Assembly: GCF_014635305.1 (NCBI RefSeq)
Contig: NZ_BMCS01000002.1
Coordinates: 868,001-932,000 of the forward strand
Reading direction: 5' to 3'
Source of the DNA: Williamsia phyllosphaerae
GTDB taxonomy: Bacteria > Actinomycetota > Actinomycetes > Mycobacteriales > Mycobacteriaceae
Length of the DNA: 64,000 bases
Positions 35,362-44,261 of the stretch are shown here, in pieces. Every line of letters starts with the position of its first letter. The stretch's first letter is position 1. The position numbers were made by a program, and so were the translations under genes. The notes below the pieces were generated by a model. That model was not told the DNA's origin and did no database searches. It saw nothing but the letters and a program-made list of their open reading frames with translations.

Positions 35362-36302
35362 TGACCGCAGCCTGGTCGGACCTACGGTCGGTGATCGCGA
35401 TGTTCGCACCGACGCGTCCGGTGCCACAGCTACCGGCTCCATCGGTGCCCTGGACCGAAAAGACAGTCGTCGACCTCGGCGAGCGCGGTCGACTCACCGT
35501 CCGACACACGCCGGGCATCGAGACGTCGCCGACGATGCCCGTCGTGCTTCTCCACGGCATCACGCTCGTGGCAGACGTGAACTTCTTCGCACTGGCGGAA
35601 CTGTTCGGAACGGACCGACCCGCGATCGTGTTCGACCTCCCGAACCACGGTGCCGGAATCCGGGTCGACACCTTCACCTTCGCGGACGCCGCGGATGACG
35701 TCATTGCCGTGCTCGACCATCTCGGTGTCGCGCGGGCGGTGGTGTGCGGATACTCGCTCGGCGGCATCACCGCCATGGTCGTCGGCGATCGTCATCCGCA
35801 GCGCATCGCGGGTGTCGTGGTGCAGGCCGCGGCGATGCGGTACGGCGTCGCCGTCCGCGAGCGGGTGTTCCTGCGTTCGGTCGCCGCCGTCCACCGACTC
35901 CGGCTCGACCAGGCCACTCGTGCACTGCCGGCACTCTATTGGCGGGCCAGCGGGCGTACCAGCGTCGATGCCGCGGCACGGTGGTCGTGGGTTCGCGGTC
36001 AGCTGACGGCAACCGGCAGGGTCCAGCACGCGACCGTGTGGGACGCCGTCCGACGTGCCGATCACCGGAGGTTGAGAGCGCGCGTGCCGACCGCGGTCGT
36101 GGCGCTGACAGCGGATCGCGTCTGTCCCCCGCAGCTCCAACGCGAGACCGCGGAGCTGTTGCGGGCCCGACGCTTCGACATCCGGGCGGACCACGACCTA
36201 CCTGTCGCGGACCCCCGCGCCTACGCATCGATCACCGATGAGGCGTTGGCCTGGGTGTTCGATGCCATTGCTGAGAACGACGCCGCCCGTCGGCGCAACT
36301 AG
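35361..36302 (+). CDS. Alpha/beta hydrolase
   Basis: A 313-residue alpha/beta hydrolase: MPVVLLHGITLVADVNFF, IVFDLPNHGAG, and the nucleophile elbow VVCGYSLGGITAMVVG. The C-terminal TAVVALTADRVCPPQ carries the acid; the expected histidine is in RADHDLPV. It starts on the stop codon of the acyl-CoA ligase gene (TGATG), so the two are coupled and may act on one ester or acid. Similar hydrolases occur beside FadD enzymes in mycobacteria. Confidence 0.9.
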   Translation: MTAAWSDLRSVIAMFAPTRPVPQLPAPSVPWTEKTVVDLGERGRLTVRHTPGIETSPTMPVVLLHGITLVADVNFFALAELFGTDRPAIVFDLPNHGAGIRVDTFTFADAADDVIAVLDHLGVARAVVCGYSLGGITAMVVGDRHPQRIAGVVVQAAAMRYGVAVRERVFLRSVAAVHRLRLDQATRALPALYWRASGRTSVDAAARWSWVRGQLTATGRVQHATVWDAVRRADHRRLRARVPTAVVALTADRVCPPQLQRETAELLRARRFDIRADHDLPVADPRAYASITDEALAWVFDAIAENDAARRRN

Positions 36303-36336
36303 GTCAAGCCAGTCGGCGCACGATCGCGCTCAGCTG

Positions 36337-36353
36337 CTCAGCCGCCCGCTGAG
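36337..36353. terminator. Short hairpin between convergent genes
   Basis: CTCAGC-cgccc-GCTGAG, a 6-bp stem between the stops of the hydrolase and formaldehyde dehydrogenase genes. It is a weak candidate for a bidirectional terminator. Confidence 0.4.
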
Positions 36354-36378
36354 AATGTCCAGCTCGGCGAGGTGGACC

Positions 36379-37596
36379 TCACGCAGCGAGCATGCCGTGT
36401 GGGTCGATGACGAACTTCCGGGCCACACCGCTGTCGAACTCCTGATAGCCCCGCGGTGCGTCGTCGAGGGTGATGATCGTGGCGTTGACCGCCTTGGCGA
36501 TCGAGACACGGTCGGCCAGGATCGCATTCATCAACTCGCGGTGGTACGACATCACCGGACACTGTCCCGTGGCGAACGACAGCGACTTGGCCCACCCGGT
36601 ACCGAGACTGAGTGAGAGCGCGCCACGCTGCGCGGCGTCGTCGACACCCCCGGGGTCACCGGTCACGTAGAGCCCGGGAATACCGATCCCGCCACCGGCG
36701 CTCGTGACATCCATCAGCGAGTTCAACACTGTGGCAGGCGCCTCCTGGCCCGAATCGGCTCCGTGCCCCTTTGCCTCGAAACCCACGGCATCGACGGCCG
36801 CATCGACTTCGGGGATTCCGAGGATCTGCTCGATCTGGTCCTGTGGTGACCCCTTGCTGACGTCGACCGTCTCACACCCGAAGGACCGCGCCTGGGCGAG
36901 TCTGTCCTCGTTCATGTCACCGACGATCACGACGGCCGCGCCCAACAGTTGCGCACCCACCGCTGCTGCGAGACCCACCGGACCCGCGCCGGCGATGTAG
37001 ACCGTCGAACCGGGCTTGGCGCCTGCAGTGATCGCTCCGTGGAAACCGGTCGGGAAGATGTCCGACAGCATCGTCAGGTCGAGGATCTTCTCCATGGCCT
37101 GATCTCGGTCGGGAAACTTGAGAAGGTTGAAATCGGCGTAGGGCGCCATGACGTATTCCGCCTGGCCACCGACCCAGCCGCCCATGTCGACGTAACCGAA
37201 CGCCGACCCCGGCCGGTCCGGGTTCACGTTCAGGCAGATACCGGTCTTGCGTTCTTTGCAGTTACGGCAGCGACCGCAGGCGATGTTGAACGGGACCGAG
37301 CAGAGGTCGCCGACCTTCAGGAACTCGACGTCGCGTCCGACTTCCACGATCTCACCGGTGATCTCGTGGCCGAGTATCAGTCCTTCCGGTGCGGTGGTGC
37401 GGCCCCGGACCATGTGCTGGTCGCTGCCGCAGATGTTCGTCGAGACGACCTTGAGGATCACGCCGTGTTCGCACTTTCGCCCCACGTTGGCCGGGTTCAC
37501 GCCCGGCCCGTCGGCGAGCTCGAGTTTGGGGTAGGCGATGTCGTGAACCTCGACCTTGCCGGCTCCTGCGTAGCTGACTGCTCTGTTTTCTGCCAT
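36379..37596 (-). CDS. fdhA: Glutathione-independent formaldehyde dehydrogenase
   Basis: A 405-residue zinc MDR enzyme of the Pseudomonas putida formaldehyde dehydrogenase type. Catalytic zinc ligands are seen in VSTNICGSDQHMVRGR and LILGHEITGEIV; the structural zinc lobe is CGRCRNCKERKTGIC; the NAD motif is VYIAGAGPVGLAAAVGAQLLGA. The characteristic insertion after SIFPTGFHGAI and the YVDMGGWVGGQAEYV stretch match the family. It oxidises formaldehyde to formate (or dismutates aldehydes) with tightly bound NAD. AAAGGAG stands before ATG. Confidence 0.94.
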   Translation of the reverse strand: MAENRAVSYAGAGKVEVHDIAYPKLELADGPGVNPANVGRKCEHGVILKVVSTNICGSDQHMVRGRTTAPEGLILGHEITGEIVEVGRDVEFLKVGDLCSVPFNIACGRCRNCKERKTGICLNVNPDRPGSAFGYVDMGGWVGGQAEYVMAPYADFNLLKFPDRDQAMEKILDLTMLSDIFPTGFHGAITAGAKPGSTVYIAGAGPVGLAAAVGAQLLGAAVVIVGDMNEDRLAQARSFGCETVDVSKGSPQDQIEQILGIPEVDAAVDAVGFEAKGHGADSGQEAPATVLNSLMDVTSAGGGIGIPGLYVTGDPGGVDDAAQRGALSLSLGTGWAKSLSFATGQCPVMSYHRELMNAILADRVSIAKAVNATIITLDDAPRGYQEFDSGVARKFVIDPHGMLAA

Positions 37597-38029
37597 GTCG
37601 GACTCCTTTGTCCGTTAGCCAGAGACCGTTGAGCCATCGGCTCGGTCCCCCGCGAAATGTGTAGCGACATAACGCACCGCGCGATCAGCGCGAGCTTTCA
37701 GGAGCCCCTCTGTGACCTGGCTCGAACTGAGCCGCCTCCGAGCGACTGTCCCTCTAGGCACCATAGAACGTTCTCTGGCGTCACATCGCTCGATTCGAAT
37801 ACATGCTGTGTGCGTTGACTTTCGAGAGCCGGTGTCGCTCTCCCCCGTCACCGCGGATCAGAGACAGCCGGCCGGCATGAACACCGCAACAGGCGCTCTG
37901 CTCCCTGAGTTCTTCGATCGCGCTCCGCGGAGCGCGATCGTCGAGTCGGTGGTGTCGCGCAGATGATGCGCCCCTCGTTCTAAGGTGTTGTCCAGAACCT
38001 CACCGGGTCCAGCCCAGAAAGGAGCGACG
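37597..38029. other. 433-base intergenic region with a 26-bp perfect palindrome
   Basis: No gene with good coding character is visible. It separates divergent fdhA and the RelA/SpoT gene and must hold both promoters. At 37915-37940 is a 26-base perfect palindrome (CGATCGCGCTCC and its complement around CCGCGG). Its 16-base core GCGCTCCGCGGAGCGC recurs at 46104-46119. Confidence 0.7.
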
Positions 38030-38983
38030 GTGACCTCGGCAATCGAGAGATACCTTCGTGATTTCAGCCGGTTCCAAAAACTCACCGGGGCGATGGAACG
38101 GTCCGTGACGACGCGGCTCACGGAGTCCTACATCGCGGTTCACGCCGTTCAGTCACGCACCAAGGAGCCTGATTCCGCGGCAGGCAAGTTCGCGCGACTC
38201 GACGAGTTCGGGATCTCCATCTTCACGGATCCGCTGCACGAGGTGACCGACCTGGTGGGCGTCCGGGTGATCACCTACCTGACGTCGGACATCGCTCGCG
38301 TCGAGGAGGCTCTGATGTCGGCGTTCGAGGTGCGTCAACGGGTCGACAAGACCTCGGTCACGCAGAGCGCCGGCACGTTCGGTTACGCCGGCACGCACCT
38401 GATCCTGCGCGCCGACGACGAGTTCCATTTCGAGGTGCAGATCTGCACGGTGCTCCAGCACGCGTGGGCCGAGATCGAGCACGGCATTCGCTACAAGGGT
38501 TCGCGCACATCGCCGTCGGCGCCGATCGACCGAGCCTTCACGCTCGCCGCCGGCCTCATCGAACTGGCCGATGCCCAGTTCGCCGAGGTCGACGCGCTGC
38601 ACAAGAACGACCTGGCGCATGCCCGCGCCACCGAGGAGATCGAGATCGGCACGCTGCAGGAGGTGCTGACCGCCGCACTGCCGGACGTCAACCCTGGACG
38701 CGCGAACGCCTACGAATGGCTGATCACGCTGTTGGCCGCGAACGGCGTCACGGTGCGCGACGATCTCGACGAGTTCCTCGCCGCCGCCGATGTCGACGCA
38801 GTCATTGCGGCGATGGACTACAAATTCGCGCCCACGCACGTCCGATTGGTCGACGATCTCCTGCTCGCCAGGTTCGGCGAGGACCACATCGAGCGGACGG
38901 CCGGCATGGCGTCGGACCGGGATCGCGAGCCCAAACTCCGCTACCGGTTGGGGCGCCTGACTCAGAACGGTCAGCCGAAGTGA
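38030..38983 (+). CDS. RelA/SpoT-domain protein, putative small alarmone synthetase
   Basis: A 317-residue single-domain relative of (p)ppGpp synthetases: SRTKEPDSAAGKFARLDEFG, DLVGVRVITYLTSDIARVEEAL, the YAGTHLILRADDEFHFEVQI block and LQHAWAEIEHGIRYKG. The catalytic glutamate before VQI is kept, while the usual QIRT reads QICT. No HD hydrolase, TGS or ACT domain is present. The C-terminal third is helical and unrecognised. The start is GTG 38030, 6-7 bases after AAAGGAG. It could be a housekeeping or phage-defence alarmone enzyme; no antitoxin-like neighbour is seen. Confidence 0.85.
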   Translation: MTSAIERYLRDFSRFQKLTGAMERSVTTRLTESYIAVHAVQSRTKEPDSAAGKFARLDEFGISIFTDPLHEVTDLVGVRVITYLTSDIARVEEALMSAFEVRQRVDKTSVTQSAGTFGYAGTHLILRADDEFHFEVQICTVLQHAWAEIEHGIRYKGSRTSPSAPIDRAFTLAAGLIELADAQFAEVDALHKNDLAHARATEEIEIGTLQEVLTAALPDVNPGRANAYEWLITLLAANGVTVRDDLDEFLAAADVDAVIAAMDYKFAPTHVRLVDDLLLARFGEDHIERTAGMASDRDREPKLRYRLGRLTQNGQPK

Positions 38984-39056
38984 TGAGACCGCGCTCGTCA
39001 CAGCGGCCATTCTCCGATCGGAGCACCTCACCGTAGCGGTGGCATGAATGGCTTGA

Positions 39057-39830
39057 TTAGTGCATGTGGCTGCCGCCGTTGATGTCGATGGTCGTGCCGG
39101 TCAGATACGCCGCGTCGTCAGATGACAGGAACGTGATGACCGATGCGATCTCACGGGTCGTAGCGGTGCGGCCGAGCGGGATACCTGCCGCAATGGCCTT
39201 CTCCTGCTCATCGGTGCTGCCCACGCGAATGTTGGTGTCCACGGCACCGGGGGTGACGGCGTTGATGGTGACGCCGGTGTCCTCCAGTTCGCGAGCAAGG
39301 GCTTTCGTGAAGCCCAGAACCGCTGCCTTCGCCGACGAATAAGGCACCTTGCCGAAGACGCCGCCGCCGCGTTGGGCGGAGACCGATGACATGGTGACGA
39401 TCCGACCCCAGCCCTGGGCGATCATGTCCGGCAGAAACGCCTTCGTGACGAGGTAGGTTCCGGTCGCGTTGACGGCGAACACCTTGTTCCACAGCTCGAG
39501 GGTGGTCTCGAGAAACGGTACCGGCGAGGTGATTCCGGCGATGTTGGCCACCGCGCCGATCGGCGGCAACGCTTCGGTTTCCACCTCGTGGCGACAGGCC
39601 TCGTAGGCAGCCAACACGGATACCTCGTCGGAGACGTCGACGGCGTGTCCAAACGCGGGCACGTTGTAGGTACCGCCGATCTCGGCCGCCACCTTTGCCG
39701 ACGTCTCGCCGTCGAGGTCGAGCACGATCACGCCCCAGCCGTCTTCGGCGTAGCGCTCGGCGGTGGCGCGGCCGATCCCCTTCTTCGAGGTGGCTCCGGT
39801 GATGACCGCCGTGCGTGTCGTTGAGTTCAT
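39057..39830 (-). CDS. Short-chain dehydrogenase/reductase of the transketolase cassette
   Basis: A 257-residue SDR: TAVITGATSKKGIGRATAERY, VIVLDLDGETSAK (Asp favours NAD), VANIAGITSPVPFLE and the catalytic VPYSSAKAAVLGFTKALAREL, ending YLTGTTIDINGGSHMH, the classic sugar/polyol-type end. It is divergent from the MHS transporter gene, and the region between carries GntR-type GTCAAC sites, so it belongs to the same regulon. It probably oxidises a polyol or hydroxy acid to a keto form used by the transketolase. Confidence 0.93.
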   Translation of the reverse strand: MNSTTRTAVITGATSKKGIGRATAERYAEDGWGVIVLDLDGETSAKVAAEIGGTYNVPAFGHAVDVSDEVSVLAAYEACRHEVETEALPPIGAVANIAGITSPVPFLETTLELWNKVFAVNATGTYLVTKAFLPDMIAQGWGRIVTMSSVSAQRGGGVFGKVPYSSAKAAVLGFTKALARELEDTGVTINAVTPGAVDTNIRVGSTDEQEKAIAAGIPLGRTATTREIASVITFLSSDDAAYLTGTTIDINGGSHMH

Positions 39831-39889
39831 CGTTCTCTCCTGTGCAGATCTCGCTGGTCGACCCCACGCTAGGAGTGTTCCGGGTCACT

Positions 39890-39923
39890 GTCAACAGTCA
39901 ACTGTTATCTGTTACCTGTTGAC
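39890..39923. promoter_or_regulatory. GntR half-sites near the SDR promoter
   Basis: GTCAACAG (39890-39897), an overlapping AGTCAACTG and CTGTTGAC (39916-39923) repeat the halves of the perfect site at 39957-39973. They are placed to control the leftward SDR promoter. Confidence 0.6.
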
Positions 39924-39956
39924 TTTTTGGTGAGGCGCAGGTCACAGTAGGACTCA

Positions 39957-39973
39957 CTGTTGACAGTCAACAG
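39957..39973. promoter_or_regulatory. GntR operator, perfect 17-bp palindrome
   Basis: CTGTTGAC-A-GTCAACAG stands 36 bases before the transporter start codon. Related sites flank the SDR promoter and the GntR gene itself. Confidence 0.75.
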
Positions 39974-40009
39974 AGCCCCGATTCATAGTGAGTTGCCGGA
40001 GGAGTTGCC

Positions 40010-41431
40010 ATGAGCGTTGACGCTCTCAAGATGCGAGGTCCCGTCCGAGGGACAAAAGACGCGAAACGCGTCGCCATCGGTTCATCGGTGGGGGCGGTTA
40101 TCGAGACCTACGACTTCATCGGGTTCGGCACCGCTGCCGCGCTCTACTTCGGGACCGCTTTCTTCCCGGGAAGCAGCTCGGTGGCCGGCACGCTGCTGGC
40201 GTTCGCCACCCTCGGGGTCGGCTTCGCCGCACGACCGATCGGCGGCATCATCGGCGGCCACCTCGGCGACCGGGTGGGTCGGAAACCCGTCTTGGTCGCG
40301 TCGCTGATCACGATGGGGCTGGCGACCTTCGTCATCGGATTGCTACCGACCTACGCGCAGATCGGTGTCATCGCGCCGATCCTCCTCGTCACCGTCCGGA
40401 TCATCCAGGGCATCGCCTTCGGCGCCGAGTGGGGTGGGGCGATCATGATCAGCTACGAACACGCCCCATGGAAGAAGAAGGGGCAGTTCACCGGCATCGT
40501 CCAGGCCGGCTTCCCCGTGGGCCTACTGCTGGCCAACCTGGTCTTCTTGGTCAGCGTGCACCTGCCCGGCGACTGGGCCTGGCGTGTGCCGTTCCTCGCC
40601 AGCATCGTGCTCGTCATCGTCGGCCTCATCATCCGATCCAAGGTTCCCGAGTCACCGGTCTTCGAAGACGTCAAGAACGACGGGGACATCGCGAAATCAC
40701 CTGTCACCGAGGCGATCAAGCACGACTGGCGCAACATCCTGCGCGGGATCGGCCTTCGAATCGCGGAGACCGCGGGCTACGCAGTGTCGATCACGTACAT
40801 GATCTCGTACCTTCACACCGAGAACCTCGCGAGCAAATCGGAGACACTGACGGCCCTGTGCATCGCGTCGGGTATCGGCATCGTGGCCACCATGGCCTGG
40901 GGCGCACTCACCGACCACATCGGACGCCGCACGCTCTACCTCGCCGTGTGCGCCTTCGCCGTCGTGTTCGGCATCCCGATGTTCCTGCTCGTCAACACAG
41001 GCTTCTTCCTCCTCGTGATCGCCACGTTCGTCATCTCGTACGCCGTCTGCCAGAACGCCCTCGCCGGCACCCAGGGCGCCTGGTTCCCCGAGCTGTTCGA
41101 CGCGGCGCGCCGAGCCTCCGGAGCCTCACTGGCCTACCAGATCTCGGCGATGGTCTCCGGCTTCACACCGTTCATCACCACGCTGCTGTTCCTCTGGATG
41201 GGCTGGTGGGGTCCGGCGCTGCTGTTCACCACCTACGCCCTCATCGGACTGGTCGCCGCGATCTCGACCGCAGAGACGTGGGGACCGACCGAGCGCCGAC
41301 TTGCCGATCGCGCACTGTCCGAGCTGGACGCGGCCGACGAACTCGACTCCCGCCCCGCGCGCATGGACGATGCCACGTTCGCCACCCCCAAGGCGTCGGG
41401 CACCTCCGCGCCCCGACCCGTCACCCACTGA
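40010..41431 (+). CDS. MHS-family (metabolite:H+ symporter) MFS transporter
   Basis: A 473-residue 12-helix MFS transporter of the MHS group (ShiA, KgtP, ProP relatives): VAIGSSVGAVIETYDFIGFGTAAAL at the N-terminus, GGIIGGHLGDRVGRKPVLVASL (loop 2-3 motif), and RIIQGIAFGAEWGGAIMISYEHAP. It should import a small organic acid or related solute with protons. It is the first gene of a rightward operon with a split transketolase; the transported solute is presumably the pathway substrate. Confidence 0.92.
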   Translation: MSVDALKMRGPVRGTKDAKRVAIGSSVGAVIETYDFIGFGTAAALYFGTAFFPGSSSVAGTLLAFATLGVGFAARPIGGIIGGHLGDRVGRKPVLVASLITMGLATFVIGLLPTYAQIGVIAPILLVTVRIIQGIAFGAEWGGAIMISYEHAPWKKKGQFTGIVQAGFPVGLLLANLVFLVSVHLPGDWAWRVPFLASIVLVIVGLIIRSKVPESPVFEDVKNDGDIAKSPVTEAIKHDWRNILRGIGLRIAETAGYAVSITYMISYLHTENLASKSETLTALCIASGIGIVATMAWGALTDHIGRRTLYLAVCAFAVVFGIPMFLLVNTGFFLLVIATFVISYAVCQNALAGTQGAWFPELFDAARRASGASLAYQISAMVSGFTPFITTLLFLWMGWWGPALLFTTYALIGLVAAISTAETWGPTERRLADRALSELDAADELDSRPARMDDATFATPKASGTSAPRPVTH

Positions 41432-41444
41432 GTCAGGAACACCG

Positions 41445-42329
41445 ATGAGCATCATGACAACCCACGAGAATTCACCGGCGACAAAGTTCTTTGCCCGGGT
41501 CGCTGCGGTCGAGGAGTTCGCCTACCGAAGCCGACACAACTCGCTCGACATGGGCGAAGAACAGGGACAGGGCTACGTCGGTCAGGCTCTCGGCGCCGCC
41601 GACATCTTCGCCACCGTCTACGCCGACCGGCTTCGCTTCCGGCCCTCCGAGCCCGACTGGAAAGAACGGGATCGCTTCCTGCTCTCCACCGGCCATTACG
41701 CCATCGGCCTCTACGCCGCACTGGGCGAAGCCGGCATCGTCGATCGCGCCGAGTTGGCGACCTACGGCTCCGACGACTCCCGGTTGCCGATGTCGGGGAT
41801 GGCGAGTTACACACCGGGCATGGAGATCTCGGGCGGATCGTTGGGGCACGGCCTGACCGTCGCGGTGGGGATCGCCCTTGGTCTGCGGCATCAGAAATCG
41901 GCGAGCAAGGTCATCAACTTCCTGTCCGACGGGGAACTCGACGAGGGCTCGACGTGGGAGGCGGCCATGGGTGCCCACCACCATCGTCTCGGCAACCTCA
42001 CCGCGGTCGTCGACATCAATGCGTTGCAGGCCGACGGCGCCACCTCCACCATCTTGTCCACTGAACCGGTGCACGAGAAGTGGGCGGCGTGCGGTTGGTA
42101 CGTCGAGCGGATCGACGGCAACGACGTCGCCGCTCTGTTGGCCGCGTTCGACCGAGCCGCTGACCTGTCCGGCGATCGACCCTCGGTGATCCTGTGTGAC
42201 ACCAAGGTGGGCAAAGGTGTTCCACTGCTGGAGAACCGAGAGAAGGCGCACTTCATGCGCATCGAAGAACACGAGTGGCAGATCTGTCGCGACCAACTCA
42301 CCGCCGGCCACACCTCGAAGGACCTCTGA
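41445..42329 (+). CDS. Transketolase, N-terminal (ThDP-binding) subunit
   Basis: A 294-residue protein equal to the N-terminal third of a transketolase: SRHNSLDMGEEQGQGYVGQALGAADI, FLLSTGHYAIGLYAALGEAGI, GSLGHGLTVAVGIALG and the ThDP/Mg motif SDGELDEGSTWEAAMGAHHH with LTAVVDIN. The next gene, one base on, encodes the remaining part. Split transketolases serve specialised pathways such as apiose or 6-deoxy-6-sulfofructose catabolism. Ribosome site CAGGA before ATG 41445. Confidence 0.93.
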   Translation: MSIMTTHENSPATKFFARVAAVEEFAYRSRHNSLDMGEEQGQGYVGQALGAADIFATVYADRLRFRPSEPDWKERDRFLLSTGHYAIGLYAALGEAGIVDRAELATYGSDDSRLPMSGMASYTPGMEISGGSLGHGLTVAVGIALGLRHQKSASKVINFLSDGELDEGSTWEAAMGAHHHRLGNLTAVVDINALQADGATSTILSTEPVHEKWAACGWYVERIDGNDVAALLAAFDRAADLSGDRPSVILCDTKVGKGVPLLENREKAHFMRIEEHEWQICRDQLTAGHTSKDL

Positions 42330-42330
42330 C

Positions 42331-43323
42331 ATGACCACCACCACAGCTCCAAAGCTCAAGACCTCGGCGATGATCGCCTCGTTCGTCGACCCCGGCCAGA
42401 AGACCGCCACGGCCCCGTTCGGTCACGCACTGGTCGAGGCGGCTGCGCAGAACGACAAGATAGTCGGCCTCAGTGCCGATCTCGCGAAGTACACCGACAT
42501 GCACATCTTCGCCGCGGCGTTCCCCGACCGCTTCTTCCAGATGGGCATGGCCGAGCAGCTGCTCTTCGGGGCGGCCGCCGGGATGGCCGAAACCGGCCTG
42601 ATCCCCTTCGCGTCCACCTACTCGGTGTTCGCAGCGCGGCGAGCGTACGACTTCCTCTGCCTCGACATCGCCGAGCCAGAACTCAACGTCAACATCGTCG
42701 GCGGGTTGCCGGGGCTGACCACCGGGTACGGACCGAGCCACCAGGCGACCGAGGACATCGCGATCTTCCGGGGGATGCCGAACCTCACCATCGTCGACCC
42801 CTGCGACTCGGTCGACATCAGTCAGGCGGTGCCGCAACTCGCCGCCTCGGAGGGACCGACCTACCTGCGTGTGTTGCGCGGCAAGGTCGCGACCGTTCTC
42901 GACGAATACGACTACACCTTTGAGCTCGGCAAAGCCAAGATCCTGCACGGCGGCGCCGATGTGCTCTTCATCAGCAGCGGACTGATGACGATGCGAGCGC
43001 TACAGGCTGCCGAGCGTCTCGCAGCCGACAACATCGACGTCGCGGTCCTGCACTCGCCGACGATCAAACCGTTCGACTCACAGACCGTGCTGGCCGAGAT
43101 GAACACCGACCGTCTCGTCGTCACGCTCGAGAACCACACCGTGATCGGCGGGCTGTTCGAATCTGTTGCTGCCGCAGCGACTCGGGTCGGCCTGGGCAAA
43201 CGTGTCGTCCCGATCGGCCTACCCGACCAGTTCCTCGACGCGGGCGCGCTGCCGACCCTGCACGAGCGGTACGGGCTCAGCACCGATCGCATCTGCGCCA
43301 CCGTGCGCGCCGAACTCGGCTGA
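42331..43323 (+). CDS. Transketolase, C-terminal subunit
   Basis: A 330-residue protein matching the pyrimidine-binding and C-terminal domains of transketolase/DXS: TAPFGHALVEAAAQNDKIVGLSADLAKYT, RFFQMGMAEQLLFGAAAGMAETGLIPF (the catalytic Glu), GLTTGYGPSHQATEDIAIF and the C-terminal GADVLFISSGLMTMRALQAA. It must combine with the N-terminal subunit to form the active enzyme. The donor ketose is not revealed by the sequence. Confidence 0.93.
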   Translation: MTTTTAPKLKTSAMIASFVDPGQKTATAPFGHALVEAAAQNDKIVGLSADLAKYTDMHIFAAAFPDRFFQMGMAEQLLFGAAAGMAETGLIPFASTYSVFAARRAYDFLCLDIAEPELNVNIVGGLPGLTTGYGPSHQATEDIAIFRGMPNLTIVDPCDSVDISQAVPQLAASEGPTYLRVLRGKVATVLDEYDYTFELGKAKILHGGADVLFISSGLMTMRALQAAERLAADNIDVAVLHSPTIKPFDSQTVLAEMNTDRLVVTLENHTVIGGLFESVAAAATRVGLGKRVVPIGLPDQFLDAGALPTLHERYGLSTDRICATVRAELG

Positions 43324-43366
43324 CGCGACCGCGGTGGAGTCGTTGACCGACCTCCGAGACCGTAAG

Positions 43367-43399
43367 CTGACAGTCGACAATTGTTTGTCGACAGTCATA
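43367..43399. promoter_or_regulatory. Two GntR operators before the regulator gene
   Basis: CTGACAGTCGACA (43367-43379) and TGTCGACAGTCATA (43386-43399) match the TTGACAGTCAACA core of 39957-39973 at most positions. They suggest autoregulation, and a separate promoter for the regulator inside the cluster. Confidence 0.65.
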
Positions 43400-43423
43400 C
43401 CGTCGCAGTCTCAGGAGGTCGTC

Positions 43424-44080
43424 ATCGCACCGCAATCGACCGCGCTGTTGGGACTCGCGAAGACAAACCTGCGCGAACAGGCCGTCACGGCTCTACGGGC
43501 TGCGATCACCAGCGGCGATCTGCCACCGAGCAGCCCACTGGTCGAGACGGAGTTGTCGGAACTGCTGCAGATCAGCCGCGGAACCCTGCGCGAGGCGCTG
43601 CGCCAGCTCCAACAGGAGGGGTTGGTCTCCGCCGGCGCACGGGGACGGCTTTCCGTACGCCACCTCGACTCCAAGGAGATCCGCGACATCTTCGCCGTCC
43701 GCGCGGCTCTCGAAGCGCTCGCGGTCCGCGAACTGGCGGAGAACCCCGACCGGGCCGAGCTGGTCGACACCCTCCGTCGGGCTCTGGAGGTGATGGACGC
43801 CGCCGGCGACGATCTTGAGGCGCGGATCGAGGCGGACCTCGATTTCCACCGTCACCTCAGCCGATTGACCGGCAACGAGACGCTCGTGCACTCGTGGTCG
43901 TCGCTCGAAGGGTCGATCCGGATGTCGATCATGTTCGCCGGACTCGACCGAGCGGTGGGAAACATGGACGTCGGCAAGCACAGCGCCATAGTCGACGCCA
44001 TCGAGACGGGCGACGCGAATGAAGCTTCGACCGCAATCGAATCGCACATGCGCTGGGCGTCAGCCAATCTGATCGGCTGA
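43424..44080 (+). CDS. GntR-family (FadR/FCD) transcriptional regulator with an apparent ATC start
   Basis: A 218-residue FCD-type GntR regulator: LREQAVTALRAAITSGDLPPSSPLVETELSELLQISRGTLREALRQLQQEG is the winged helix; the FCD domain has IRDIFAVRAALEALAVREL, the metal-site DLDFHRHLSRLTGNETLV and HSAIVDAIETGD. A perfect AGGAGG (43413-43418) is followed after 5 bases by ATC GCA CCG, with no ATG, GTG or TTG at usable distance; the next is TTG 43448, 29 bases past the ribosome site, and upstream starts lie inside the operators. It probably represses the whole cassette. Confidence 0.88.
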   Translation: MAPQSTALLGLAKTNLREQAVTALRAAITSGDLPPSSPLVETELSELLQISRGTLREALRQLQQEGLVSAGARGRLSVRHLDSKEIRDIFAVRAALEALAVRELAENPDRAELVDTLRRALEVMDAAGDDLEARIEADLDFHRHLSRLTGNETLVHSWSSLEGSIRMSIMFAGLDRAVGNMDVGKHSAIVDAIETGDANEASTAIESHMRWASANLIG

Positions 44081-44099
44081 CCCCGACGTTCCACGCTGC

Positions 44100-44124
44100 G
44101 GTCTGGGCTTTCGCGCCCCGGACC
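44100..44124. terminator. Hairpin terminator after the GntR gene
   Basis: GGTCTGGG and CCCCGGACC arms (8 pairs including one G-T) around a short loop, 20 bases after the stop of the GntR gene. Confidence 0.55.
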
Positions 44125-44261
44125 GTCCACCACGATATTCACAAGGACTCGGTCAGAGATGTAACGGATTAACGTTGCTAACCGACGGAACTAGTGCGTA
44201 CCAGGGACCGAGGTCGGCTCCGTGGGTCGCACATCTGACTGCCGCTCTGAGGAGACCTGAG

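Noticed and set aside
37712-37966. 84-codon ORF in the fdhA/RelA intergenic region
   Set aside because: It crosses the 26-bp palindrome, has no ribosome site and no recognisable sequence.
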